DNA from: Streptomyces sp. AV19 | Lineage (GTDB): Bacteria > Actinomycetota > Actinomycetes > Streptomycetales > Streptomycetaceae | Length of the DNA stretch: 41,797 nt | Assembly: GCF_015999245.1 (NCBI RefSeq) | Contig: NZ_JAEAMR010000022.1 | Coordinates: 39,965 to 81,761, forward strand | Direction of reading: 5' to 3' | Shown: in pieces, positions 1 through 7,185 of the stretch | Layout: every line of letters begins with the position of its first letter | How positions within the stretch are numbered: position 1 is the stretch's first letter | Notes under the pieces: generated by a model | The model's database searches: none | Told to the model about the DNA's origin: nothing | Seen by the model: only the letters and a program-made list of their open reading frames with translations | Translations under genes and position numbers: made by a program

Positions 1-89
1 CGGAAACGCGTCGGGTCGGCCACGGCCTTCAGCACGGCGACGGCCTCCTCGACACTGCGGGAACGATCGGCCGAGTCCTGCCCGTCCAT
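1..89 (-). CDS. ArsR-type HTH regulator, N-terminal fragment cut by the window edge
   Basis: Only the first 29 codons are present, from an ATG at 89. The visible peptide ends VLKAVADPTRFR, which matches the first helix and the A-D-P-T-R-x-R signature that opens ArsR-family winged helices. The gene begins 10 bases after the stop of the upstream dehydrogenase gene on the same strand, so it is probably the fourth gene of that operon. The metal- or ligand-sensing part lies outside the window, so the effector cannot be guessed. Family assignment rests on this short motif only. Confidence 0.6.
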   Translation of the reverse strand, partial: MDGQDSADRSRSVEEAVAVLKAVADPTRF

Positions 90-99
90 GCGGAAAAGT

Positions 100-930
100 C
101 TACGGCCGGGCCGTCCTCGGCTCGACGCGGAAATCGAACGCCGCGGTCCCCGGGTCGAGCGCCGTCACCCCGCCGTCGACGGTGAGCACCGCCCCGTTGA
201 CGTACGACGCGGCAGGTGAGAGCAGCCACGACACCGCCTCGGCGACCTCCTCCGGGGCTCCCGCCCGGGCCGCCGGGGTCAGCCTGGTGGCCTCCCGGTA
301 CGCCGCGTCGAGCCCCTCGTCCCCCTCCCCCAGCCCCTCCGCCGCGGCGAAGCGCGCCATGCGTCCGTCGGCCATCTCGGTGCGTACCCAGCTGGGGCAC
401 ACGACGTTCGCCCGCAGCCCGCGCGCCCCGTAGTCGACGGCGAGGGAGCGGCAGAGCTGGAGGAGGGCGGCCTTGGACGTCGCGTAGGCGGCGTTCCCCC
501 GGCCGTTGCGCAGCGCGGACACGGAGGCGACCGCGACGACGGCGCCGCGCGACTCCAACAGGTGCGGCAGGGCGGCGCGTTGCAGCAGGAAGGGTCCGGT
601 GACGTTGGTCCGCATGACCTCCTCCCAGACCTCGACGGACAGCTCGCCCACAGCTCCGCTGCGGCCGATGCCCGCGTTGAGCACGAGCCCGTCGATCCGT
701 CCGTACGCGGCCACGGCCGCGTCCACCAGCTCCTGGACGGCCCCCGGGTCGCCGGCGTCGGACGGGTGGGCCAGGGCGCCCGTCTCCTCGGCCAGGCTCC
801 GCAGCGGCTCGGCCCGCCGTCCGGAGACGACGACGTGGTGCCCGGCGGCGCGGAGCAGCCGGGCGGTGGCGGCCCCGATGCCGGTTCCGCCGCCGGTGAC
901 GATGTAGGTGCGCTGATCCTGTTCGGTCAT
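100..930 (-). CDS. SDR-family NAD(P)-dependent oxidoreductase
   Basis: A 276-residue classical short-chain dehydrogenase/reductase, normal length for the family. The nucleotide-binding TGGGTGIG motif is at residues 12-19, the NAG motif at 85-87, and the catalytic set is Ser136/138, Tyr149 and Lys153 (YATSK). The C-terminal VNGAVLTVDGG stretch is also typical. The substrate cannot be read from sequence. The ATG at 930 overlaps the stop of the MarR gene by four bases (ATGA), so the two are probably translationally coupled and the enzyme may act on the ligand sensed by that regulator (inference). Longer in-frame starts would run through the MarR gene and are rejected. Confidence 0.93.
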   Translation of the reverse strand: MTEQDQRTYIVTGGGTGIGAATARLLRAAGHHVVVSGRRAEPLRSLAEETGALAHPSDAGDPGAVQELVDAAVAAYGRIDGLVLNAGIGRSGAVGELSVEVWEEVMRTNVTGPFLLQRAALPHLLESRGAVVAVASVSALRNGRGNAAYATSKAALLQLCRSLAVDYGARGLRANVVCPSWVRTEMADGRMARFAAAEGLGEGDEGLDAAYREATRLTPAARAGAPEEVAEAVSWLLSPAASYVNGAVLTVDGGVTALDPGTAAFDFRVEPRTARP

Positions 931-1427
931 GCTTCTTCCCCTCCATGGTGTTCCCGCAGCTCCGGCGGCAGCGGCGCCGGGCCAAGGTGCGGCAGGACGC
1001 TGCGGGCGATCTCGACGAGCTGGGCCTGTTGTTCGCGTGTGAGGTGGTCCAGGAAGTAGCGGCGCACCCCGGCCACGTGCAGGGGGGCCGCGGCGCGCAG
1101 GGCCTCGGCCCCCCGGCCGGTCAGCACGGCCCGGGCGCGGCGCGGGTCGGCCGCGTCGCCCGTGCGCTCGACGAGCCCGCGCTCCTGCATGCGGCGGATC
1201 TGGTGCGAGACCCGGCTCTTGGACCACTGGGCCTCGACGCCCAACTCGCCCAGGCCGAGCCGCCGTTCCGGTGCTTCCGAGAGCAGGACGAGGACGGTGT
1301 AGTCGGCGCTCGACAGCCCGGCCCTGCGCAGGTCCTGGCCGAGCCGCGCCTCGAGCATCTCGCTCATGGCGACGTATCCGCGCCACGCCCGCCGTTCGTC
1401 CCGGTCCAGCCACTGCTTCTCGCTCAC
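927..1427 (-). CDS. MarR-family transcriptional regulator
   Basis: A 166-residue protein with the MarR layout: N-terminal dimerisation helix, winged helix-turn-helix around residues 35-105 (LSSADYTVLVLLSEAP, then WSKSRVSHQIRRMQERGLVER, and the DPRRARAVLT wing), and C-terminal dimerisation helices. MarR proteins are ligand-responsive repressors of short operons that bind palindromes. The start is a GTG at 1427, 22 bases after the stop of the secreted MoaF-like gene. The two 16-bp palindromes around the operon promoter (1916-1966) are good candidates for its own operator, which would make the operon autoregulated (inference). The ligand is unknown; phenolics are common for the family. Confidence 0.93.
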   Translation of the reverse strand: MSEKQWLDRDERRAWRGYVAMSEMLEARLGQDLRRAGLSSADYTVLVLLSEAPERRLGLGELGVEAQWSKSRVSHQIRRMQERGLVERTGDAADPRRARAVLTGRGAEALRAAAPLHVAGVRRYFLDHLTREQQAQLVEIARSVLPHLGPAPLPPELREHHGGEEA

Positions 1428-1449
1428 GGAAGCACCTTAATGAACGGCT

Positions 1450-1899
1450 TCAGCACCCGGTCATGAAGGTGCCCTTGAGATCCAGTCGCTGCTTCTTGCC
1501 GTCCTGCTCGAATTGGATCACGGCACGGACCGTGCGGTTCCGCCAGTCCTGGACCTGCTCGACGGTGGTGCCGTCGGCCTCGGTCCACTTCAGCCGGTAG
1601 ACGCCGGGGGCCAGTTCGCGGTGGGCGACCTCGACGGTGCCCTCGGCGGGGTCCTGGCCGGCGAGGACCTTCCAGTGGGCGGTCCGGGCGCCGTCGAAGT
1701 CGAGCTCGAAGCGGAAGCCGTTGTCGTAGGAGATCTCCAGGGTCCGGTCGGCGAACCGCGGCGGGGCCTGCCGGGTGGCGGCCCTGCCCGGCAGGCAGTC
1801 GGCGGCCTGGGCGACGGCCGGGCTCAGGCCGAGGACGGTCACGGAGAGCAGCGCGGCGGCGCCGAGGCGGGCGGCGGGCTTGCGGGGGAAACGGGTCAT
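1450..1899 (-). CDS. secreted MoaF-like (calycin-fold) protein
   Basis: A 149-residue protein. Residues 1-34 form a Sec signal peptide (MTRFPRKPAAR, a hydrophobic core, then VAQA before ADC). The mature part resembles the small MoaF-like/phenolic-acid-decarboxylase-related beta-barrel family: a GVYRLKWTEADGTTVEQVQDW segment resembles the G-x-Y-x-V-x-W-x-E-x-D-G-T-T-V-x-H-V-E-D-W pattern of that family. Most relatives I know are cytoplasmic, so export is notable. The ATG at 1899 is chosen because GGGAGG lies six bases upstream and it gives a proper signal peptide; a longer frame to 1959 would start upstream of the promoter -10. It heads the operon with MarR and SDR. A ligand-binding role is inference. 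Confidence 0.8.
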   Translation of the reverse strand: MTRFPRKPAARLGAAALLSVTVLGLSPAVAQAADCLPGRAATRQAPPRFADRTLEISYDNGFRFELDFDGARTAHWKVLAGQDPAEGTVEVAHRELAPGVYRLKWTEADGTTVEQVQDWRNRTVRAVIQFEQDGKKQRLDLKGTFMTGC

Positions 1900-1915
1900 G
1901 GGGGGCCTCCCGTGA

Positions 1916-1966
1916 GGTTGACGTGTCAACCATGACCCTACGAAGTCGATGGTTGACACGTCAACC
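1916..1966 (-). promoter_or_regulatory. Promoter with paired 16-bp palindromic operators (probable MarR sites)
   Basis: Two palindromes, GGTTGACGTGTCAACC (1916-1931) and its complement GGTTGACACGTCAACC (1951-1966), lie 35 bp apart centre to centre. Read leftward, TTGACG (1964-1959) inside the distal copy and TAGGGT (1940-1935) are separated by 18 bp and make a good sigma-70-like promoter. The proximal palindrome covers the expected transcription start. This geometry is typical of repression. The nearest DNA-binding candidate is the MarR protein of the same operon. Confidence 0.75.
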
Positions 1967-1980
1967 TAAGCGTCGAAAAG

Positions 1981-2013
1981 GGCCCGGCGGAGCTGCCATC
2001 GCTCCGCCGGGCC
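1981..2013 (-). terminator. Intrinsic terminator after the RIP–chitinase gene
   Basis: A perfect 13-bp stem (GGCCCGGCGGAGC and complement) with a 7-base loop. Read leftward it is followed by CTTTTC, and it lies 20 bases after the stop of the giant gene. It separates that gene from the MarR-controlled operon. Confidence 0.85.
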
Positions 2014-2032
2014 ACGGTGTCCGTCCTGCTCG

Positions 2033-5000
2033 CTACGCGGCGGGCCCGAGCTTCTTCCACGGCTTGCCGCCGTTGGACTCGGCCTGCCCCGGGGCGACGG
2101 TGGTGTACCACTGGGCGTACCAGTACCAGCCGTCGTGCTTCACGAACGCGGCCGTCGAGGCGGCCCGGTCGCCCGTGATGATGCGCGTCTCCCGCTCCGT
2201 GGCTCCGTTGGCCACCTCGACGTCGTGGTCGCCGGCGGCGGAGCGGAGCTTGAACAGCCCGTTGTGCTTCGGTCCGCCGGGGGCTCCCTCCCCGCCGTCG
2301 CCGGCGATCGGGACGAGCTTCCACTTCTGTTCGGCGCGCCCGTCGCAGCCGGTCGAGGCGACGTCCTCGCGGGAGCCGGTCACGGTCATGCAGCGGTCGC
2401 CGCTGCCGACCGTGTAAAGGCCCTCTCCGGCGGGCCGGATCCTCCAGTACTGGTTGGGGTTGGACTCACCCAGCTCCACCAGGTGGATCCGGGACTGGTC
2501 GGGGTTGTTGTCGATCATCATGGGACGGCCCGAGGGGCTGTCGCCGTACTCGAACATCCAGCCCTTGTCCCCCTTGTCGTACATCCGCCACAGCCGTCCG
2601 CCGTCGGGCCGGTAGACCTGGCCCTTCACGTAATCGGCCGCCTGGCAGCGGTCCCCGGAGGCGGGGGCCGGCGGATCGACGACGGCGGTCTCGCGGCGCC
2701 GGTCGCCCGTGCTGCCGAACTCCTTGTCGCCGATCTTGAACGTGACGTTCGCGGGGCCGGTGACGGGCAGGTAGTACTTGAGGTCGATGTCCCGGTACTT
2801 GCCCGGCGGCAGGTCCTCGCAGTGGCCGAGCTCGATCGTGAGCCGGTGGAAGTCCCCCTTCAGACCACCGGCGTTGGGGCCGGTGTGGCCGGGGGTGAGC
2901 CCCTTGATCTCCTTGTAGTCGTTGTCCTTGACGACCGGCGGGGTCGAGGTCGGGATGTCGAACGAGATCTTCGTCCCGCGGCCGAGGGGCATCTTGCTGT
3001 CGTTGGTGATCCGCAGCTTGGGCTGCACCGGGTAGAAGTCGTCCTTCCCGGTGGGGAAGTCCACCAGCTCCGCCTTGACGTCGATCACCTCCCGCGGCTG
3101 CGCCCGTCCCCCGGCCTTGGCGTTGCCGTACGCGCCCGCGCCCTTGAAGGCGTTGTCCAGGCGGGTGGTGAGGTCGTAGCCCATGCCCCACTCGCCGTTG
3201 GAACGCTTGGCGTAGTCACCGGCGAGTTCCCACACCATCGCGCCGCCGATGCCCCTGTCCGCGATGTACTTCGCCTTGGCGTCGACGGACCGCTCGTTCT
3301 CCGTGGAGAGGAACACCTTCTTCGCGTCGTTCCACAGCCACGGCGCTTCGAGCGCGTCCGAGTACTTCTCGGCGTAAGTGCCGGTCAGCTTCCCGTCCTT
3401 GACCCCGAAGGACTCCAGATACCCGGGGGCGATCCCTCCCTGCAGGTTCTTGGTGTGCCACAGCGGGTTGGACCCGGCGCCGACCTCCCGGCCGTCCTCG
3501 GTGTCGTGCCAGACGTTGTCGATCCCGACCGCGCCCAGGCCGCAGGACTGCGCGTTGGCGGGCCCCCGGCCCCCGGTGCCCTCCGGGCACTTGGACTGGT
3601 CCGGCATCGCCGCGGTCCCCCACAGCCCGTCCGAGCCGCCCTGCACGTCGCGCCAGCCCCGGGAGTAGTACGGGATGCCGAGGTTGATGCGGCCGGGCGG
3701 GAGGGCGCCGCGATAGTAGTGGTACGCCCAGTCGACGTTGAAGTAGCCGTGCTTCTGGAAGTCCTTGGTGTTCGCCCCCTTGTCGTCGTAGACGCCGGCG
3801 TCGGCCAGCTCGTTGTCCCTCCCGTCGTCGTACAGCGGCGCCTGCGGGCCGACGAACTTGTTCCACGAGCCGTGCAGGTCGTACGTCATCACGTTGACGA
3901 AGTCCTGGTACTGGAGCGCCTGTCCGGCGTCGAGGCCGCGCACCAGGTAGCCGGACGAGGACCCGGCGGAGGTGAGCAGGTAGTAACGCCCCTTGTCCGC
4001 CCCGGCCTTGTCCAGCTTCTCGCGCAGCGTCCTCATCAACGCGTTGTAACCCTCCTGAAGCCCCTTGCGGCGGGGGTTGGAGACGTCCCAGTCCTTGGGG
4101 TTGCCCGTGTTGGGCAGGGCGGTCGGGTACTCGTAGTCGATGTCGACGCCGTTGAACCCGTACCGGTCCAGGAACTCCGTCACGGAGCCGGCGAACCGGT
4201 CGATGCCGGCCTGGTTCACCGAGCCGTCGCCGTTGGTGGTCATGGCGTAGAAGTTCCGCGTGTCCGCCCAGCCGCCGACGGAGATCAGCGTCTTCACGGC
4301 CGGGTGCTTCTTCTTGTAGGTGTTGAGCAGGTTGAAGTGCCCCTTGTACGGGAGCGACGGGTCCATGGCGTTCTTCGCGCCGTCCCAGGTCATGCCGGTG
4401 GCCGGGTTCTTCGCATCACCCGGGTCACCGATGGAGATACGGTCGTCGTCGACGCGGGCGAAGGCGTAGTTGATGTGGCTCACCTTCGACCAGGGGATGT
4501 TGGAGGCGAGGTACTTGGGATCGCCGTTCGTCCCGGCCCGCCATCCGGTGAAGTACCCGACGACGCGCCGGGTGCGGTCGTTGCCGACCCACTCGCGGCC
4601 CGCGCCGTCGTAGACGTCGCAGTAGCGGGCCGATACGCCCTTGGTCGGGGTCATGCCCTCGGGGCGGCAGTCGCCGGAGGCGGCGGGTTTGGTGCCGCGG
4701 TCGTCGGCGGAGTCGTCGAAGGGGTCGCCGGCGTCGCCGTTCTTGGGCTTGTCCTGGCCCGCCAGTGCCTTGAGCACCCACTTCTGGGCGTCACTCCCGT
4801 TGCAGCCCCAGAGTTGCAACTGCCGCTCGTCGTCGGGCACGGAGCCGGGTACGTCCAGGCACAGATCGGCGTTGTCGTTCTTCAGCTCGTGGGCGTCGGT
4901 GCGGGTCCATTTCTGGGCCCCGCTGCCGTTGCAGCCCCACAGTTGCACCTTGGTGCCGTAGTCCTTGCCCGATTGGTCCGCGTCCAGGCAGAGGTCCAGC

Positions 5001-7057
5001 GCCCGGACGGTTCCGTCGCCGGGCAGCGTCCAGTCCTGGGCCTCGCTGCCGTTGCAGTCGTAGAGCTGGACCGGAGTGCCGGGATCCCGGGAACCTCCCC
5101 GCACGTCCAGACACTTGCCCGCCAGGCCCTCGAACTGTCCGGAGGGGAGCTCCTTGGGCGGACGGCGCATGTTGGTGGGGATGAGGATGGCGCCGTCCCC
5201 CGCGGAGAAGATCGACCGCCCTACGTCGCCCCAGTCTGTGTCGATCTGGCCGGAGGCGTCGAGGCTCTCGTCGTCCACCGTGCCGGGATTGACCTTCATA
5301 GTGACGTAGGCGCCGTTCTTGATGAACACTGTCCCCATGATCGGGTCCGGGGGATCGCCATCGTCACCTCCAGTGGTCCGGTCCAGCAGGGTACCGGGCA
5401 CGGGAGCGTAGAACGCCGCGTGCAGACCGGAACAGAGTCCCTCACTGCTCGGCGCCGCCTCCTTGTTGGAGCAGGTGTCGCGCAGGACCGACCAGTTGTC
5501 GGCGATCTTCTTCGGGCCGTTGACGATCTTGTCCCCGGTCCCGTCGATGTCGATGCGGACCAGGGCGTACTGGTCCCCCTTGAAGAAGTAGGCGTTGTTC
5601 CCCTCGACGGCGACCGCAGTGTCGAAGCCGTCCGCGAAGACGGTCCCGCCGAGCGGGCGGAACGCGTCGGAGATCTTCATCGGGCCGGTGGCGACGGTGC
5701 CGCCCAGCAACCCCTGGTTCGCGGCCTCTTTGTCCAGCGAGAGACGGAGGTACTGATTGCCGCGGAAGAGCAGCAGTTCGCGCGGGGTGCCGGGAAGCCG
5801 GATCGCGGCGTCGATGCCGTTGGCGAACACCGTCCCCCGCAACGCCGGAACGTCCTTGTAGATGCTCCGCACCGCGTCCGGTCCCCCGGTCAGCCCCCAC
5901 GAGGCAAGTTTCTTGCCGCCGGTCGTCACGGTGGCCTCACCGAGCCGCTGGTAGTTCGGGCCCTTGAAGAGCAAGACGCTGCCGTGGTCGTTGACGGAGA
6001 CCGCCGCGTCGATCGGCTTGGCAGTGCAGTTGTCCGCCGGTTCGCCGACCGTCGACCGGGGGACCCTGCAGCCGGGCACTCCCATCCCACGGGGATAGCG
6101 GACGACCGCGAGAATGCTCAAGAGCCGTCCGGCGGTGAGAACGGCTCGTCGCCTGGTCTCCTCGTCATCTCCCTCTTGTGACCTCCACTCCGGGGGGATG
6201 CCATCTCGCCATTCGGTGTTGAGATCGGCGCGATCGGTCTCCATCCACCTACGGGCCAGCGCGCTCAGATCGTCCCAGTGGTTGACAAGCCACCCGTAGG
6301 TGGTGTCCTGCATCCTCACGTTCCTGTCGTCGGGCCATATCCGATCAGCCGCGGCCCAGGGGGTGCCGCGTCTGAGGTGGTCGACGACAGCCAGGCGGAT
6401 GGGTTCGAACCGGGCCGCCTCGGCCACGGCCACCGCCAGCAGCGTGAGGTAGTCCTTCAGATCGTCGTGGCCTCCATGCGAACGATCGGCATTGCGCAGC
6501 GCCGCCGCTGCCGCCTCAAGGTTCTCGCGGTCCACCCGCACCCGATTCGGGTCCCCCAGACCCTGCTTGTACCGGTCGTTGTATCCGATGTCGACGTAGT
6601 CTCTAGGGTTCGTCGGCCGGTCCCTCACCCCGCGGAAGTAGAACCTCCGCTCCGGCTGATCGCCCGCCCGGGGAACGACGAAGCCCACGATGTACAGATC
6701 GCTCCGCTGGATCAACAGCCGTGCCGGTTCCGGCCTGTCGGGTACATTCGGATCCAGCCGCTCCAGCAGGGTGAGCGGAACTTCTACAAGTCTCCGGTCG
6801 TCCTCCTGGGCCGCGGTCACTTCGTGCTCGGGCGCGTCCTGGTGATCGATGAGGGGAAGGGTGACGTTCCGCCGGACCTCATCGATGAACTGCCGGTACC
6901 GGTCGGCATACAGCCCGTCCTCGCTCACCTCGTCCGCGGCACGGGCGGCACGGGGAGCGAGCTCGGACAACGAAACGAACGCGAGCAGCAGAGCCAGGCC
7001 CATGGCCAGCCCCCGCGTCCACCATGATCCACGCGGCCGCGTGGAGAGAGATCCCAT
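2033..7057 (-). CDS. Giant secreted fusion: RIP domain, hemopexin-like propeller, ricin-B lectin, GH18 chitinase, C-terminal binding modules
   Basis: 1,674 residues; numbers below count from the alternative GTG at 7102 (subtract 15 for the ATG). Signal peptide 16-55. Residues 60-345 resemble ribosome-inactivating proteins (rRNA N-glycosidases): LYIVGF with Tyr137, GYNDRY with Tyr174, the signature AVAEAARFEPI with Glu228 and Arg231, and NHWDDLS with Trp266, in the same order and similar spacing as the ricin A-chain catalytic residues. Residues 364-645 hold four hemopexin-like repeats (DAAVSV..LLFKGPNY, DAAIRL..LLFRGNQY, DTAVAV..YFFKGDQY, HAAFYA..VFIKNGAY). Residues 658-778 are a three-fold ricin-B lectin (QDW, QKW, QKW). 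Residues 845-1300 are a GH18 chitinase with SVGGW, catalytic FNGVDIDYE (Glu991) and MTYD. Residues 1340-1465 look like a beta-sandwich; 1485-1600 has further QxW repeats; the W-rich tail resembles a CBM5/12 chitin-binding domain. The ATG at 7057 is preferred for AAGG ten bases upstream and a compact signal peptide. Suggested role: extracellular toxin or antifungal/anti-arthropod factor (inference). Confidence 0.9.
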   Translation of the reverse strand: MGSLSTRPRGSWWTRGLAMGLALLLAFVSLSELAPRAARAADEVSEDGLYADRYRQFIDEVRRNVTLPLIDHQDAPEHEVTAAQEDDRRLVEVPLTLLERLDPNVPDRPEPARLLIQRSDLYIVGFVVPRAGDQPERRFYFRGVRDRPTNPRDYVDIGYNDRYKQGLGDPNRVRVDRENLEAAAAALRNADRSHGGHDDLKDYLTLLAVAVAEAARFEPIRLAVVDHLRRGTPWAAADRIWPDDRNVRMQDTTYGWLVNHWDDLSALARRWMETDRADLNTEWRDGIPPEWRSQEGDDEETRRRAVLTAGRLLSILAVVRYPRGMGVPGCRVPRSTVGEPADNCTAKPIDAAVSVNDHGSVLLFKGPNYQRLGEATVTTGGKKLASWGLTGGPDAVRSIYKDVPALRGTVFANGIDAAIRLPGTPRELLLFRGNQYLRLSLDKEAANQGLLGGTVATGPMKISDAFRPLGGTVFADGFDTAVAVEGNNAYFFKGDQYALVRIDIDGTGDKIVNGPKKIADNWSVLRDTCSNKEAAPSSEGLCSGLHAAFYAPVPGTLLDRTTGGDDGDPPDPIMGTVFIKNGAYVTMKVNPGTVDDESLDASGQIDTDWGDVGRSIFSAGDGAILIPTNMRRPPKELPSGQFEGLAGKCLDVRGGSRDPGTPVQLYDCNGSEAQDWTLPGDGTVRALDLCLDADQSGKDYGTKVQLWGCNGSGAQKWTRTDAHELKNDNADLCLDVPGSVPDDERQLQLWGCNGSDAQKWVLKALAGQDKPKNGDAGDPFDDSADDRGTKPAASGDCRPEGMTPTKGVSARYCDVYDGAGREWVGNDRTRRVVGYFTGWRAGTNGDPKYLASNIPWSKVSHINYAFARVDDDRISIGDPGDAKNPATGMTWDGAKNAMDPSLPYKGHFNLLNTYKKKHPAVKTLISVGGWADTRNFYAMTTNGDGSVNQAGIDRFAGSVTEFLDRYGFNGVDIDYEYPTALPNTGNPKDWDVSNPRRKGLQEGYNALMRTLREKLDKAGADKGRYYLLTSAGSSSGYLVRGLDAGQALQYQDFVNVMTYDLHGSWNKFVGPQAPLYDDGRDNELADAGVYDDKGANTKDFQKHGYFNVDWAYHYYRGALPPGRINLGIPYYSRGWRDVQGGSDGLWGTAAMPDQSKCPEGTGGRGPANAQSCGLGAVGIDNVWHDTEDGREVGAGSNPLWHTKNLQGGIAPGYLESFGVKDGKLTGTYAEKYSDALEAPWLWNDAKKVFLSTENERSVDAKAKYIADRGIGGAMVWELAGDYAKRSNGEWGMGYDLTTRLDNAFKGAGAYGNAKAGGRAQPREVIDVKAELVDFPTGKDDFYPVQPKLRITNDSKMPLGRGTKISFDIPTSTPPVVKDNDYKEIKGLTPGHTGPNAGGLKGDFHRLTIELGHCEDLPPGKYRDIDLKYYLPVTGPANVTFKIGDKEFGSTGDRRRETAVVDPPAPASGDRCQAADYVKGQVYRPDGGRLWRMYDKGDKGWMFEYGDSPSGRPMMIDNNPDQSRIHLVELGESNPNQYWRIRPAGEGLYTVGSGDRCMTVTGSREDVASTGCDGRAEQKWKLVPIAGDGGEGAPGGPKHNGLFKLRSAAGDHDVEVANGATERETRIITGDRAASTAAFVKHDGWYWYAQWYTTVAPGQAESNGGKPWKKLGPAA

Positions 7058-7106
7058 TTCACATGCACCTTCACTTCGCATCACTGACCTCATACGGGTC
7101 ACGTGA

Positions 7107-7140
7107 ACGCTAGGGCCGCCGCATCAACAGCCGATGAACG
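7107..7140 (-). promoter_or_regulatory. SARP-type direct repeats and -10 upstream of the giant gene
   Basis: Read leftward, the heptamers CGTTCAT (7140-7134) and TGTTGAT (7129-7123) are 11 bp apart. A possible -10 TAGCGT (7112-7107) follows ten bases later. No good -35 is present, which fits activation by a SARP, whose sites are heptamer direct repeats at 11-bp spacing replacing or overlapping the -35. The rest of the gap from 7058 to 7185 holds no ORF. Putative until binding is tested. Confidence 0.5.
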
Positions 7141-7185
7141 GTGCCGCCGAGCCGGGCGGACGTGACGGACCGGGGGCCAGGGCAC

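Noticed and set aside
2135..6181. A 1,348-codon open frame on the plus strand opposite the giant gene
   Set aside because: It is the GC-driven shadow of the RIP–chitinase gene. It has no domain motifs, no ribosome site, and valine/glycine/arginine-rich composition, while the minus strand shows several complete enzyme and lectin motifs.
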